Below, one piece after another: positions 15,887-25,519 of a stretch of 64,000 nt of DNA (the first letter of the stretch is position 1; every line of letters starts with the position of its first letter). Source of the stretch: an uncultured Clostridia bacterium (lineage in GTDB: Bacteria; Bacillota; Clostridia; Christensenellales; Borkfalkiaceae); contig CANRNE010000004.1 of the NCBI GenBank assembly GCA_947631925.1, positions 1 through 64,000 of the forward strand, read 5' to 3'. The notes beneath the pieces were generated by a model that was not told the DNA's origin, searched no databases, and was given only the letters and a program-made list of their open reading frames with translations. The position numbers and the translations under genes are program-made.

Positions 15887-18130
15887 ATGAATCTGAACTT
15901 ACTCACGATTATCGTGATGTTCGCGGTCGTGCTCGGGCTCGGGTACGCGGCGCTCAACTTCTACCTCACCAAGAAGCTCAAAGAGGGGAACGAGCGCATG
16001 CAGTATATCGCGGGCAAAATAAGAGAGGGCGCGAATGCGTTCATCTTCTATGAGTACAAGATAGTCGCCATCATCGGCGCGGTCGTCGCGCTTGTCTTGG
16101 GACTGTTCATCGCGTGGGAGGCGGGCGTCGCCTTCGTCATCGGCGCCGTGATGTCCGCAACGGCGGGCTTTATCGGCATGAAGATTGCGACCTACGCCAA
16201 CGTGCGCGTCACCAACGCCGCCAATGAGACGAGAAACATCGGCAAGACGCTCAAAGTTGCCTTCCGCGGCGGCTCCGTCATGGGGCTGTGCGTGGCGGGA
16301 TTTGCCCTGCTCGGCGCCATCATCGTCTACTGCTGCTTCGGCTGGGCGGAGGGCATGATTAACGTCGGCGGGTCGTCGCTTGCCGAAATTGTCGTCGAGA
16401 ACATCAACCCCATTACGCAACAACAGTACAATCTTTCCATCGTCCTCTCGGGCTATGCGCTCGGCTGTTCCATCATCGCCCTCTTCAACCGTGTGGGCGG
16501 GGGAATTTACACCAAGGCCGCGGACATGGGCGCCGATCTCGTCGGGAAGACGGAGGCGCACATCCCCGAGGACGACCCCCGCAACCCCGCGACGATTGCC
16601 GATAACGTCGGCGACAACGTGGGCGATGTCGCAGGCCTCGGCGCAGACCTTCTCGAGAGCTATGTGGGCTCCGTCGTCGCGACCGTCATCCTCGCCATCG
16701 AGCTCTTCTGCAACACGGTGGGTGCGGACGTTAGTATCGGCGCAAGCCTTCTCCAGAAGATGGTGCTCTTCCCCATTTTGTTTGCGGGGATTGGGCTCAT
16801 CGGCTGTGTCATCGGAATCTCGTACCCGCTCCTCAAGCCCAAACTTTCGGACAATCCGCACATGGAACTCAACCTCGCGACGTGGATTTCCGCGGGTGTG
16901 ACGCTCGTCGGCGGGTGCCTGCTCTCCATCTTCCTCTTCAAAGGAGAGACGGAAGAGGCGCTCTCCGCGGCAAAACTGTCCATCGGCGCCGTGACGCCGT
17001 GGGTCTGCGCGGCGGTCGGCATTGTCGCGGGAATCGTCATCGGAATTTTGTCCGAGTACTACACGAGCTACGACCATAAGCCTACCAAGCGCATCTCCGA
17101 GGCAAGCAAAGAGGGCGCGGCGCTCACCATCACGCAGGGTATGGCAACGGGCATGATTTCCACCATGCTCCCCGTCGTTGTCCTCGGCATTGCCATCTTT
17201 GCGACATACGCGCTCGGCGGCATGTTCGGCGTCGGCTGCGGCGCCATGGGGATGCTCTCCTTCGTCGCGGCGACCGTCTCCGTCGACACCTACGGTCCCA
17301 TTTCGGACAATGCGGGCGGCATCGCCGAGATGAGCATGCTCGACGAGGAAGTGCGCGAAATCACCGACACCCTCGACTCCGTCGGCAACACGACGGCCGC
17401 CATCGGCAAGGGCTTTGCCATCGGCTCTGCCGCGCTCGCGACGATGTCCATGATGTCAAGCTACCTCTATGCGGCGGCGGACAGCTTCTTCAAGAACGGA
17501 CTTCTGGAACTCAACATCATCCGCGGCGATATCATCGTCGGCGCCATCGTGGGGGCCGCCATTCCCTTCCTGTTCTCGGGCATGCTCATCAACGCCGTCG
17601 CCAAGGCCGCAAGGAGAATGGTGGAGGAAGTGCGCCGCCAGTTCCGTGAAAATCCCAAGATTTTGACGGGCGAAGAGGACCCCGACAGCACCAAGTGCGT
17701 CACCATCTCCTCGCAGGGCGCCTTGAAGCAGATGATTGTGCCCTCCGTCATCGCCATCGCCATTCCCGTCGTCTGCGGGTTTATCTTCGGCGCGGGCTTT
17801 GTGGGCGGTATTCTCATCGGCGCGACGCTCTCCGCCATCATGCTCGCCATCTATACGGGCAATGCGGGCGGCGCATGGGACAACGCCAAGAAATACATCG
17901 AAAAAGGCGGCGTCGAAGGCGTCAAGAAGGGGGAAGAGGGGTATGATACCGTGCACGATGCGGCCGTTGTCGGCGACACCGTGGGCGACCCCTTGAAGGA
18001 CACGGTTGGCCCGTCCCTCGACATTCTCATCAAGATTATGTCCACCATCTCCCTCGTCTGCGTGGTTGTGTTCAACGAATTCAACCTGATGTCTGTCATC
18101 CCCGGCATGGCGGAGATATTTGGCGCGTAA
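15887..18130 (+). CDS. hppA: Membrane-bound ion-pumping pyrophosphatase
   Basis: This enzyme couples pyrophosphate hydrolysis to H+ or Na+ transport across the cytoplasmic membrane. The 747 residues form about 16 helices. The substrate-binding signature DNVGDNVGDVAGLGADLLES is complete, followed by EYYTSYDHKPTKRI. GNTTAAIGKGFAIGSAA has Ala in the position that marks potassium-dependent enzymes (potassium-independent ones have Lys). The ending carries GDTVGDPLKDTVGPSLDILIK. Whether it pumps Na+ or H+ cannot be settled by eye. The ATG at 15887 follows AAAGGAG. A TATAAT lies at 15840-15845 without a good -35 box. Confidence 0.96.
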   Translation: MNLNLLTIIVMFAVVLGLGYAALNFYLTKKLKEGNERMQYIAGKIREGANAFIFYEYKIVAIIGAVVALVLGLFIAWEAGVAFVIGAVMSATAGFIGMKIATYANVRVTNAANETRNIGKTLKVAFRGGSVMGLCVAGFALLGAIIVYCCFGWAEGMINVGGSSLAEIVVENINPITQQQYNLSIVLSGYALGCSIIALFNRVGGGIYTKAADMGADLVGKTEAHIPEDDPRNPATIADNVGDNVGDVAGLGADLLESYVGSVVATVILAIELFCNTVGADVSIGASLLQKMVLFPILFAGIGLIGCVIGISYPLLKPKLSDNPHMELNLATWISAGVTLVGGCLLSIFLFKGETEEALSAAKLSIGAVTPWVCAAVGIVAGIVIGILSEYYTSYDHKPTKRISEASKEGAALTITQGMATGMISTMLPVVVLGIAIFATYALGGMFGVGCGAMGMLSFVAATVSVDTYGPISDNAGGIAEMSMLDEEVREITDTLDSVGNTTAAIGKGFAIGSAALATMSMMSSYLYAAADSFFKNGLLELNIIRGDIIVGAIVGAAIPFLFSGMLINAVAKAARRMVEEVRRQFRENPKILTGEEDPDSTKCVTISSQGALKQMIVPSVIAIAIPVVCGFIFGAGFVGGILIGATLSAIMLAIYTGNAGGAWDNAKKYIEKGGVEGVKKGEEGYDTVHDAAVVGDTVGDPLKDTVGPSLDILIKIMSTISLVCVVVFNEFNLMSVIPGMAEIFGA

Positions 18131-18740
18131 AAGGTTTCGGCGAAAATCTTTGCTAAAGCAAATCTTTTCGTCGAGCGGATAGGCGGTGGCGCCTTCATGT
18201 ACTCGTAGCCGCGCAAGCGGTACTGTTTCATCGGACAATAAGCCTGCGGTGGCGTTGCAAATTGTGGCGCCCACGGCGGAAGTGAATTCCGCCTAAGGCA
18301 AGGAATTCAGAACTCGTACCCACCCCCCTACCCCCCTCCGCGGGAGGGGGCATGAGGAGCGATTCCTCGGGAGGGGCATGCATGGCGCCTCCGTGGGTAG
18401 CAAACGCATTCTTCGCGCACAGCACAGTGCGCTGTGCGCGGCGTTTGCGAAGAGTGAGCGCATTCGCCGCGCGAACGATGACCGAGGGCAGGGCTCTACC
18501 TGCCCGAGAGAGCTGTCGAGCATTGCGAGACTGAGGTGGGGCGCATTCTAAATTTGTCATGCTGAGCCGCCGTATCGCGGCGAGTCGAAGCATATCCGCA
18601 TTCATAATAAGCTTCGACAGGCTCAGGGTGACGGATTGGGAAGGGGGTGATTCTGAATTCGTCATGCTGAGCGTAAGTCGAAGCATATCCGCATTATAAT
18701 TTCGTCATGTCGAGCGTAAGTACTTCGCCTGCGGCTCGTG
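18131..18740 (+). repeat. Dispersed mosaic repeat, copy R3 (longest)
   Basis: The repeat begins 7 nt after the hppA stop with the terminal hairpin (18138-18173, CGGCGAAAATCTTTGC...GCAAATCTTTTCGTCG). The GCGCAAGCGGTACTGTTTCA segment and the core (18232-18266) come next. Further modules are CCTCCGCGGGAGGGGGCATG, GCATGCATGGCGCCTCCGTG, a GCACAGTGCGCTGTGC palindrome, CTCTACCTGCCCGAGAG, and three copies of a GTCATGCTGAGC...GTCGAAGCATATCCGC element (from 18557, 18661 and, partly, 18705). An inverted mate AAGCTTCGACAGGCTCAGGG lies near 18609. It fills most of the 690-bp gap before the next gene; I see no protein in it. Confidence 0.85.
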
Positions 18741-18820
18741 GGCTTCGCCGTCGAGCGCCCTTCTGCCGCCGACGCCGCTTTTCCATTACGAAGGGCGGCA
18801 GATGTTACAAAGGAATCAAT

Positions 18821-19555
18821 ATGGATTTTTTTACCGCAGTCCTCGTCATCTTCTTTCTCTTTTTTACGGGCAGTATCGCGGGATGGTGCGTGGAAGTGGT
18901 GTTCCGCCGCCTGTTTACGGCGAAAAAGTGGATTAACCCCGGCTTTTTGACGGGCCCCTATCTTCCCCTTTACGGCTTCGGCACCGTCGGACTGTTCGGC
19001 ATCTCCCTCATCCCCATCAACACGGGCATGGGGTGGCTGGATGCCGTCCTCATCATCTTCATCATGGGCGTCGCCATGACCCTGATTGAGTATATCGCGG
19101 GGCTCATCTTCATCAAGGGGATGAAGATAAAACTGTGGGATTATTCCAATCGGTGGGGGAATATTCAGGGCATCATCTGTCCGCTATTTTCCCTCTTTTG
19201 GTTGATTGCGGGCGCCGTGTTTTACTTCGTCATCGATAAACCCGTCATCGACGCGGTGAGCTGGTTCGTCTCAAACATCGGCTTCTCCTTTGTCGTCGGA
19301 ATAATCTTCGGAATCTTTCTGGTCGACCTTGCCCATTCGCTCCATCTGTCCGTCCGCATCCGCAAATTTGCGGAGGAGCACAACGTCATCGTCCACTACG
19401 AAAAACTCAAAGAGGAAATCAAGACGCGCAAGCAGGAAATCAAGGAGAAGGCAAGCTTTCTCTTTCCCTTCAAGTCCCTTACCGAACTCAAAGAGGATTT
19501 GACCGCGCGCATCGAAACGTTCTCCGCCCGCCGCAAAGAAAACAAGAAAAAATAG
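18821..19555 (+). CDS. Putative ABC-transporter-permease-like membrane protein (CmpB type)
   Basis: This 244-residue protein has about five hydrophobic segments: 6-26, 46-68, 74-98, 118-140 and 148-172. A long charged cytoplasmic coiled tail (175-244) follows. The motifs GSIAGWCVEVVFRRLF, WINPGFLTGPYLPLYGFG, LIEYIAGLIFIKGM, LWDYSNRWGNIQGIICPLFS and FVVGIIFGIFLVDLAHSL match the family annotated as putative ABC-transporter type IV permease (PF06541-like). Its transport role is not demonstrated. The ATG at 18821 follows AAAGGA; longer upstream extensions run into the repeat. The gene is monocistronic, ending at a bidirectional terminator. Confidence 0.85.
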   Translation: MDFFTAVLVIFFLFFTGSIAGWCVEVVFRRLFTAKKWINPGFLTGPYLPLYGFGTVGLFGISLIPINTGMGWLDAVLIIFIMGVAMTLIEYIAGLIFIKGMKIKLWDYSNRWGNIQGIICPLFSLFWLIAGAVFYFVIDKPVIDAVSWFVSNIGFSFVVGIIFGIFLVDLAHSLHLSVRIRKFAEEHNVIVHYEKLKEEIKTRKQEIKEKASFLFPFKSLTELKEDLTARIETFSARRKENKKK

Positions 19556-19593
19556 CCGCATAAAATTTCGCCGAAAGGCTCTCGCGGCCAAAA

Positions 19594-19624
19594 GAGAAGT
19601 CGGGAGCGGAACTCCCGACTTCTC
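19594..19624. terminator. Bidirectional hairpin terminator
   Basis: GAGAAGTCGGGAG pairs with CTCCCGACTTCTC (13 bp, 5-nt loop) between two convergent genes. The T-run is weak, so efficiency is uncertain. Confidence 0.75.
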
Positions 19625-19656
19625 ATGTTATATAAAATCAATCCCTCATTCTGTTT

Positions 19657-20508
19657 TTATTCCTCCTCATAGTAATAGGAATAGTCAACCCCCTTCATAA
19701 ACAGCTCGCGGTCGTCGATTTGGTCGGTCAGCGCGCCCGCAATGAGCGTAAAAATATCCGCCGCGTCGACAGGGCTTTTTCGCATCGCGTCGAGATAGGC
19801 GCGCTTGTCAATTTTGCTCCAATCGACGCACTTGTACAAGTTCTTCTTCAAAATGAGGTCGAGCCAGATGCGCGTACTGCGCCCGTTCCCCTCCATAAAC
19901 GGATGGGCGATATTCATTTCTACGTATTTTTTGACTATCTCTTCAAGGGTACTTTCGGGCATTTTTTCGATGAGGGCGAGATTTTCCTTTAAGTACATTG
20001 CCGGCGCAAACGCAAAGCCGCCTTTGGCGATATTCAGCCCGCGAATCTGCCCTGCAAAGTCATAGAGTCCGCCGAAGAGGTAGCCGTGAATCTGCTGCAA
20101 GCCCTTCACCGTGCCGACCTCGAGCTCGTATATCATGCCGCTTTCGAACAACTCATACGCCTTCTGCTTGCTCTTTTCGTCGACGGTGCTTCCCATACCC
20201 GAAAGCCAACGGACAAAGTTTTCGCGATTCTTTGCCGGAATGAGCGAGACAACTGTGTTCACGCCGTCCGCGTCAACCATGTCGGTGAGGTAGGACTTTC
20301 CGTCCCGCGCGGCGAGTTTCAGTTGTCGACAAATTGTCGACAACTCATTATGGCGACGCTTGAACGCATTCCAATAAGAGCGCGGATTTTTACTCTTCGT
20401 GAGCGCCTCGGCGATGTCGACAGCACAAAACCACCATTTGGAATCCTCGTTGTTCCAGACGGCTCTTACCGGAATATCTTCAAAAAAACGGATAGATGTC
20501 TTTATCAT
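19657..20508 (-). CDS. BRO-N-like and Fic domain protein (predicted AMPylase or toxin)
   Basis: Fic domains transfer AMP or other phosphate-containing groups onto target hydroxyls. The 283-residue protein has the complete catalytic motif [12 protein letters not shown] (202-213; His202 is the predicted base), preceded by a flap region ([18 protein letters not shown]). The first ~105 residues resemble a BRO-N domain ([28 protein letters not shown] pattern), found in phage and mobile-element regulators. I did not see a convincing inhibitory (S/T)xxxE(G/N) helix, nor an adjacent antitoxin gene. The ATG at 20508 follows GGCGGAG; an upstream TTG has no such site. It lies downstream of deoR but behind a terminator. 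Phage or mobile origin is possible. Confidence 0.85.
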   Translation of the reverse strand: MIKTSIRFFEDIPVRAVWNNEDSKWWFCAVDIAEALTKSKNPRSYWNAFKRRHNELSTICRQLKLAARDGKSYLTDMVDADGVNTVVSLIPAKNRENFVRWLSGMGSTVDEKSKQKAYELFESGMIYELEVGTVKGLQQIHGYLFGGLYDFAGQIRGLNIAKGGFAFAPAMYLKENLALIEKMPESTLEEIVKKYVEMNIAHPFMEGNGRSTRIWLDLILKKNLYKCVDWSKIDKRAYLDAMRKSPVDAADIFTLIAGALTDQIDDRELFMKGVDYSYYYEEE

Positions 20509-20556
20509 ATTGGCTCCGCCAAGGGGCAATTTTCAAATTGTATCCCGCATTGCGAT

Positions 20557-20582
20557 AAAAACCCGCCGAGCGGCGGGTTTTT
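20557..20582. terminator. Intrinsic terminator after deoR
   Basis: AAAAACCCGCCG pairs with CGGCGGGTTTTT around a 2-nt centre. The T-run on the minus strand terminates the DeoR gene. Confidence 0.9.
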
Positions 20583-20595
20583 GCACGATTTGTCG

Positions 20596-21354
20596 TTACA
20601 TGACGACGATGTTGCGGGAAGTGAATTGCTCCTTGAGTTCGGGCGGGAAGTTGTCGTCCGTGATGAGCACGTCGATGTCCTCGAGCCGCGCGAACGTGTA
20701 GGGCATAATCTTGCCGATTTTCGAGCTGTCGAGCATCATGTAGAGCACCTTCGCCTTCTGACGGGTGATTTTGAGAAGGTCGGCCTCGATTTGGGACGCG
20801 CAGGAGAATCCGTTCTCGGGCGTGAATGCCGAGGCGGAGATGATGGCGAGTTCGAAATTGGTGTTGTCGAAGTACGCCTTGGCTACGGGGGAGGCAGTGG
20901 AGAGGTTATCCTTGAGCACCTGCCCGCCGAGCACCGTGAGATGGACGTTCTTCTTCTGCGCCACTTCGATGGCGACTGCAAGCCCGTTGGTGAAGACGTG
21001 CACGTTGATGTCGGGCATCTCTTTGGCGAGATACATTGCCGTCGTGCCGCCGTCGATGAAGATAGAGCTGTTCTCATCGATGAGACGGGCGGCCTTTTGG
21101 GCAATCTTGATTTTCTCGTCCGTGTGGATGGCTGTCTTCTTGGTATAGGGCTCGCCCGAAACTTTTTGAACTTCCTTGACGGACATTGCGCCACCGCGGA
21201 CACGGATGATACGCCCCTCCTGTTCCAGCTGGAAGAGGTCACGGCGAAGCGTCATCTGTGAGACGTGCGGAAAATATTCATCGAGTTGTTCGAGGGTAAG
21301 TTTGCCCCGTTTGTCCAGAAGGTCAGCGATTTCTTCAATTCTGTCGCGTTTCAT
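20596..21354 (-). CDS. DeoR/GlpR-family transcriptional regulator
   Basis: This 252-residue DNA-binding repressor has an N-terminal winged helix (MKRDRIEEIADLLDKRGKLT, then VSQMTLRRDLFQLEQEGRIIRVRGGA, the DeoR signature). A C-terminal sugar-phosphate-sensing domain of the phosphosugar isomerase type follows (IFIDGGTTAMYLAKEMP, VLGGQVLKDNLSTASPVA, YMMLDSSKIGKIMPYTFA, LITDDNFPPE). Ligands in this family are phosphorylated sugars or polyols; no sugar operon lies nearby, so the target is unknown and may be elsewhere. The ATG at 21354 follows GGAGG. It is monocistronic with a consensus promoter. Confidence 0.94.
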   Translation of the reverse strand: MKRDRIEEIADLLDKRGKLTLEQLDEYFPHVSQMTLRRDLFQLEQEGRIIRVRGGAMSVKEVQKVSGEPYTKKTAIHTDEKIKIAQKAARLIDENSSIFIDGGTTAMYLAKEMPDINVHVFTNGLAVAIEVAQKKNVHLTVLGGQVLKDNLSTASPVAKAYFDNTNFELAIISASAFTPENGFSCASQIEADLLKITRQKAKVLYMMLDSSKIGKIMPYTFARLEDIDVLITDDNFPPELKEQFTSRNIVVM

Positions 21355-21387
21355 GTCTGTAGTCCTCCATTTTATTTTCCGTGAAAG

Positions 21388-21416
21388 ATTATAACATACT
21401 TTGTAATTTAATGCAA
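21388..21416 (-). promoter_or_regulatory. Promoter of deoR
   Basis: On the minus strand: TTGCAT, 17 bp, TATAAT. Confidence 0.85.
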
Positions 21417-21773
21417 GTATTTTTTCAAACTTTTTTCGAAGAAAATTGTAAAAAGTGAAAAAATCCATTTCGAACAAGAATTTTGTTTGGTTCTATCGAA
21501 AATATTTTTCATCTGTTCGTTCCGAAAGTTCGCAATGTTAAAGATGTACATCAAATTCCTCAAAACAGAACATTTTCGGATTTTTTTCGACGAAAATTTT
21601 ATTTCGCGCGATTTCTTTTGCTTCAGTTTTAATTGTCATTTTGAGCGGAGCGAAGCGTAGCCGAGGCATCTCGTCCTTTGAGATTTCTCCCCGCGGTGCG
21701 TGGAAAACGATTGCGTTTTTCCAAAGAGCATGGTAAAATATCGTAAGAAGCGGGTCGCCGCATACGATGACGT
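21417..21773. other. Intergenic stretch deoR-cysE with a small REP-like element
   Basis: This is A/T-rich DNA without a gene. At 21635-21675 is an isolated element (GTCATTTTGAGCGGAGCGAA, then GCGTAGCCGAGGCATCTCG) related to the GTCATGCTGAGC modules of the larger repeats. A weak TAAAAT box lies at about 21733. I see no T-box or other riboswitch upstream of cysE. Confidence 0.55.
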
Positions 21774-22304
21774 ATGAAACATTCTTGGAAAAAGGACGTG
21801 GAGGCGGCGATGCGGTGCGACCCCGCGGCGCGAAGTTTTTGGGAAGTCGCGCTCCTTTATCCCGGGGTGCGCGCCCTCGCAAGCCATCGCCGTGCGGCAT
21901 TCTTCTGGCGGCACAACATGAAGTTTTTCGCCCGTTTTCTCTCCGAGCGCGCCAAGCGCAGGACGGGGATAGAGATTCATCCCGCGGCGAAGATAGCGGC
22001 GGGGGTGTTCATCGACCACGGCGCGGGCGTCGTCATCGGCGAGACCGCGGAAGTGGAGGAGGGCGTCGTCATCTATCAGGGCGTGACGCTCGGCGGCACG
22101 GGGAAGGAGACGGGAAAGCGTCACCCGACGGTAAAGCGCGGCGCAGTCATCTCCTGCGGCGCCAAAGTGCTGGGCGGGTTCACCGTCGGCGAGGGCGCGC
22201 GCGTCGGCGCGGGGGCGGTGGTTCTTCATGAAGTTCCCCCCTTCGCGACGGCGGTCGGCGTCCCCGCACGCATCATTGCAAGGCAAGAAAAGAGTGAACT
22301 ATGA
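21774..22304 (+). CDS. cysE: Serine O-acetyltransferase
   Basis: CysE makes O-acetylserine from serine and acetyl-CoA, the first step of cysteine synthesis. The 176 residues contain the N-terminal helical part (MKHSWKKDVEAAMRCDPAAR) and the left-handed beta-helix with GIEIHPAAKIAAGVFIDHG, GVVIGETAEVEEGVVIYQG, VTLGGTGKETGKRHPTV and the C-terminal GVPARII. The His-Gly-containing active-site segments are present. The start lacks a strong ribosome-binding site. The stop overlaps cysS by 4 nt, so the two are co-translated: cysteine synthesis is linked to cysteinyl-tRNA formation, as in many Firmicutes. Confidence 0.93.
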   Translation: MKHSWKKDVEAAMRCDPAARSFWEVALLYPGVRALASHRRAAFFWRHNMKFFARFLSERAKRRTGIEIHPAAKIAAGVFIDHGAGVVIGETAEVEEGVVIYQGVTLGGTGKETGKRHPTVKRGAVISCGAKVLGGFTVGEGARVGAGAVVLHEVPPFATAVGVPARIIARQEKSEL

Positions 22305-23689
22305 GAATTTATAATTCTTTGACAAGAAGAAAAGAGGAATTTGTCCCCCTCGAAGCGGGGAAGGTAAAGCTGTACGCCTGCGGCATCACCGTCTCGGGCG
22401 AGGCGCACGTCGGGCATGCCTTTCAGGCGCTCGTCTATGACGTCTTCCGCAAATTTCTCGAGAAGAAGGGCTACGAAGTCACCTATGTGCGCAACTACAC
22501 GGACGTGGACGACAAAATCATCGCGAAGTCGCACGAGACGGGCATTCCCGCCGACGTCTACGCCGAGCAGATGATTGAAAAGACGAACGCCGTCATGGCG
22601 CGCGCACACATCGACGAGCCCACCGTCTGGATTCGCGCCACCGAGCACATCGGGGACATCATTTCCTTCATCGAAGAGCTCATCCGCGGGGGGCATGCCT
22701 ACGAAGGGGGCAACGGAGACGTGTATTTCGACGTCGACAGCTATCCCGCCTACGGGCAGCTCTCGGGGCGCAGCAAGGAGGACATGCTCGACGGCGTGCG
22801 CGTGGAAAACGACGAGCGCAAGAAGAACGCCTACGACTTTGCCCTCTGGAAGGCGGCGAAGGCGGGGGAGATTTCTTGGGACTCCCCGTGGGGGAAGGGC
22901 CGCCCGGGCTGGCACATCGAGTGCTCGGCGATGAACCGCTGCGCCTTCGGGGACCGCATCGACATCCACGGCGGCGGCAGGGACCTCATCTTCCCGCACC
23001 ATGAGAATGAAATCGCGCAGTCCGAGGCATGCACGGGCAAGAAATTCGCCAACTATTGGATTCACAACGGGCTCATCAAGGTGAACGGACAGAAGATGTC
23101 CAAGTCCCTCGGAAATGTTTTGCTCCTCTCCGACGTGCTCGACGAGTATTCGGACGAGGCGCTCAAATTCGCCCTGCTCTCCTCCAACTACCGCGGCGAC
23201 CTCAACATCACGGACAACCTCTTCGCGGGGGCGGAGGCCCACCTCGTGCGCTTCTACACCCTCATCGACAGGGCGGAGACGGCATTCCCCGCCGAGACGG
23301 GGAAGGAGAAGGCGGTGGACGAGGCTTTCGACGCGGCGATGGAGGACGACTTCAACACCGCCCTCGCCCTCGCGGACCTCTTCGGCTACTTTAAGGAAGT
23401 CTCCAAACTTCTCGACGCCGAAGATTCCCGCGCGCGGCGGATTACCAATCAAATCAAAGAGACCTACGGCCTGCTCGGGCTCTTCCGCAGGGATGCAAAG
23501 GTCTACCTTGCGACATACGCAAAGGGGGAGGACGTGCCCGAGGACGTGAAGGCCGTCGCCGAAGCGCGGTGGGCGGCCCGTCTTGCCCGCGATTGGGCGA
23601 AGTCGGACGAACTCCGCGAACGCCTCAAGGAGATGGGCTACGCCGTCAAGGACGCGAAAGACGGATATACGTTGAGCAAATTATCATAA
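22301..23689 (+). CDS. cysS: Cysteinyl-tRNA synthetase
   Basis: CysRS charges tRNA-Cys with cysteine. At 462 residues it has the normal length. It shows the class I signature HVGH (36-39, a HIGH variant) and KMSKS (265-269). Zinc ligands are Cys27 (YACGITV) and the later ECSAMNR...[12 protein letters not shown] region. The start overlaps the cysE stop. A tRNA-Cys(GCA) gene is also in this window at 47440. alaS follows after 12 nt, forming a cysE-cysS-alaS operon. Confidence 0.97.
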   Translation: MRIYNSLTRRKEEFVPLEAGKVKLYACGITVSGEAHVGHAFQALVYDVFRKFLEKKGYEVTYVRNYTDVDDKIIAKSHETGIPADVYAEQMIEKTNAVMARAHIDEPTVWIRATEHIGDIISFIEELIRGGHAYEGGNGDVYFDVDSYPAYGQLSGRSKEDMLDGVRVENDERKKNAYDFALWKAAKAGEISWDSPWGKGRPGWHIECSAMNRCAFGDRIDIHGGGRDLIFPHHENEIAQSEACTGKKFANYWIHNGLIKVNGQKMSKSLGNVLLLSDVLDEYSDEALKFALLSSNYRGDLNITDNLFAGAEAHLVRFYTLIDRAETAFPAETGKEKAVDEAFDAAMEDDFNTALALADLFGYFKEVSKLLDAEDSRARRITNQIKETYGLLGLFRRDAKVYLATYAKGEDVPEDVKAVAEARWAARLARDWAKSDELRERLKEMGYAVKDAKDGYTLSKLS

Positions 23690-23701
23690 GGAAACCGAAA
23701 T

Positions 23702-25510
23702 ATGAAGATTACAGGCAAAGAACTCAGACGGAAATGGCTGGATTTCTACAAGAGCAAGGGACACACCGACATCGGCGCGGTGTCCCTCATCGGGGACGGC
23801 TCGACGGGCGTCATGTTCAACGTCGCGGGCATGCAGCCCCTCATGCCCTATCTCTTGGGTAAGCCCCACCCCGCGGGGAAGCGGCTCTGCAACGTGCAAG
23901 GGTGCGTGCGCACGGTGGACATCGACAGCGTCGGCGACGCCTCCCACTTCACCTTCTTCGAGATGATGGGCAACTGGTCGCTCGGCGACTATTTCAAGAA
24001 AGAGAAGACGGCGTGGACGTTCGAACTGCTCACGAAGGTATTCGGGCTCGACGCGGACAAGCTGTGCACGACGGTATTCGAGGGCAACGCAAGCGCCCCG
24101 CGCGACGGGGAGACGGCGGCCCTTCTCATCGGGCTCGGAATAAAACCCGAGCACGTCTTCTATCTCCCCAAAGAGGACAACTGGTGGGAGCTCGAGGGCA
24201 CCGTCGGCACCCCCTGCGGCCCCGACAACGAGTGGTTCTATCCCATCGGCAACCCCGAAAATCCCGTATTTCCCGACGACTATGTGGAAATCGGCAACGA
24301 CGTCTATATGCAGTATAAGAAGACGGAGACGGGCTACGAGCCGCTTGCGAACAAGAACGTGGACACGGGGTTCGGCTTCGACAGAATGCTGCTCTTTCTG
24401 AACGGGCTCTCCGACGGCTACAAGACAGACCTCTTCGCGGGGGCGATTGCAAAGCTCGAGGAGCTCTCGGGGAAGAGTTATGACGGGGACGAAGACGCCC
24501 GCCGCTGCATGCGCATTGTCGCCGACCATGTCCGCACGACGGTCATGCTCATCGGGGACGCCAACGGCATCCTTCCCTCCAACGTGGGGGCGGGATACAT
24601 TCTCCGCCGCATCATGCGCCGCGCCATCCGCTACTGCCGCCGTCTCGGCGTCTCGGCGGACGCCATGTCCGAGGTCGCGCGCATCTTTATCCATGAAGTA
24701 TACGGGGAGGCATACCCCCTTCTCGTCGAAAAAGAGGACTACATCCTCGAGGAAATCAAGAAGGAAGCGGAGCGCTTCGACACCATGCTCGTCACAGGCA
24801 TGAAGGAGTTCGAGAAGTGCGTGCAGGGCATCTCCCGCAAGAACGAATTCATGAAGAAGCAGGACCCTGCCTACCGCGACGAGACCGTCGTGGGCGGCAA
24901 ACAGGCATTCCGCCTCTACGACACCTTCGGCTTCCCCCTCGAACTCACCGAGGAGCTCGCCGCCGAGCGCGGACTCTCCGTCGACCGTGCGGGCTTTGAG
25001 GCCGCTTTCAAGGAACATCAGGAGAAGAGCCGCGTGCTCGCAAAGGGGGACGCCAAGGGGGGGCTCGAGAGCCATTCCGAGCAGGCGACCAAGTACCACA
25101 CCGCCACCCACCTTCTCAACGCCGCGCTCAAAGTCGTTCTCTCCCCCGACTGCAACCAGAAGGGGAGCAACATCACCGACGAGCGCATGCGCTTTGACTT
25201 CAACTTCGAGCGCGCCATGACGGAAGAGGAGATCAAGGCGGTCGAGAACCTCGTCAACGAGAAAATCAAAGAGGACATTCCCGTCGTCTTCCGCGAGATG
25301 AGCCTCGAGGAGGCGCGCGCCGAACACTTCGTCGGCGTGTTCGACAGCAAGTACGGCGAAGTCGTCAAGACGTACGCCATCGGCGACTTCTCTAAGGAGA
25401 TGTGCGGCGGCCCCCACGTCGAGCGCACGGGCACCCTCGGGCATTTTAAGATTGTCAAGGAGCAGTCTTCCTCCGCCGGCGTGAGGAGAATCAAAGCAAT
25501 TTTGGAGTAA
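23702..25510 (+). CDS. alaS: Alanyl-tRNA synthetase lacking the C-terminal domain
   Basis: AlaRS charges tRNA-Ala. This protein has the class II catalytic core (MKITGKELRRKWLDFYKSKG, FFEMMGNWSLGDYFKKE, NVDTGFGFDRML), the tRNA-recognition middle domain (DHVRTTVMLIGDANG, GYILRRIMRRAIRY) and the editing domain with its zinc site H466-T-A-T-H470 and C568-GGP-H572. It stops at 602 residues right after SAGVRRIKAILE, whereas standard bacterial AlaRS is about 870. The oligomerisation and DHHA1-type C-Ala domain is missing. No in-frame remnant follows; dispersed repeat R4 begins within ~15 nt. The truncation is therefore either ancestral to the lineage or caused by the repeat. Confidence 0.94.
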   Translation: MKITGKELRRKWLDFYKSKGHTDIGAVSLIGDGSTGVMFNVAGMQPLMPYLLGKPHPAGKRLCNVQGCVRTVDIDSVGDASHFTFFEMMGNWSLGDYFKKEKTAWTFELLTKVFGLDADKLCTTVFEGNASAPRDGETAALLIGLGIKPEHVFYLPKEDNWWELEGTVGTPCGPDNEWFYPIGNPENPVFPDDYVEIGNDVYMQYKKTETGYEPLANKNVDTGFGFDRMLLFLNGLSDGYKTDLFAGAIAKLEELSGKSYDGDEDARRCMRIVADHVRTTVMLIGDANGILPSNVGAGYILRRIMRRAIRYCRRLGVSADAMSEVARIFIHEVYGEAYPLLVEKEDYILEEIKKEAERFDTMLVTGMKEFEKCVQGISRKNEFMKKQDPAYRDETVVGGKQAFRLYDTFGFPLELTEELAAERGLSVDRAGFEAAFKEHQEKSRVLAKGDAKGGLESHSEQATKYHTATHLLNAALKVVLSPDCNQKGSNITDERMRFDFNFERAMTEEEIKAVENLVNEKIKEDIPVVFREMSLEEARAEHFVGVFDSKYGEVVKTYAIGDFSKEMCGGPHVERTGTLGHFKIVKEQSSSAGVRRIKAILE

Positions 25511-25519
25511 GGAGTCGCC

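Noticed and set aside
21480-21773. T-box or other riboswitch before cysE-cysS-alaS
   Set aside because: I looked for the T-box GGTGGNACCGCG signature and a terminator and found none. Only A/T-rich DNA and a small REP-like element are present.
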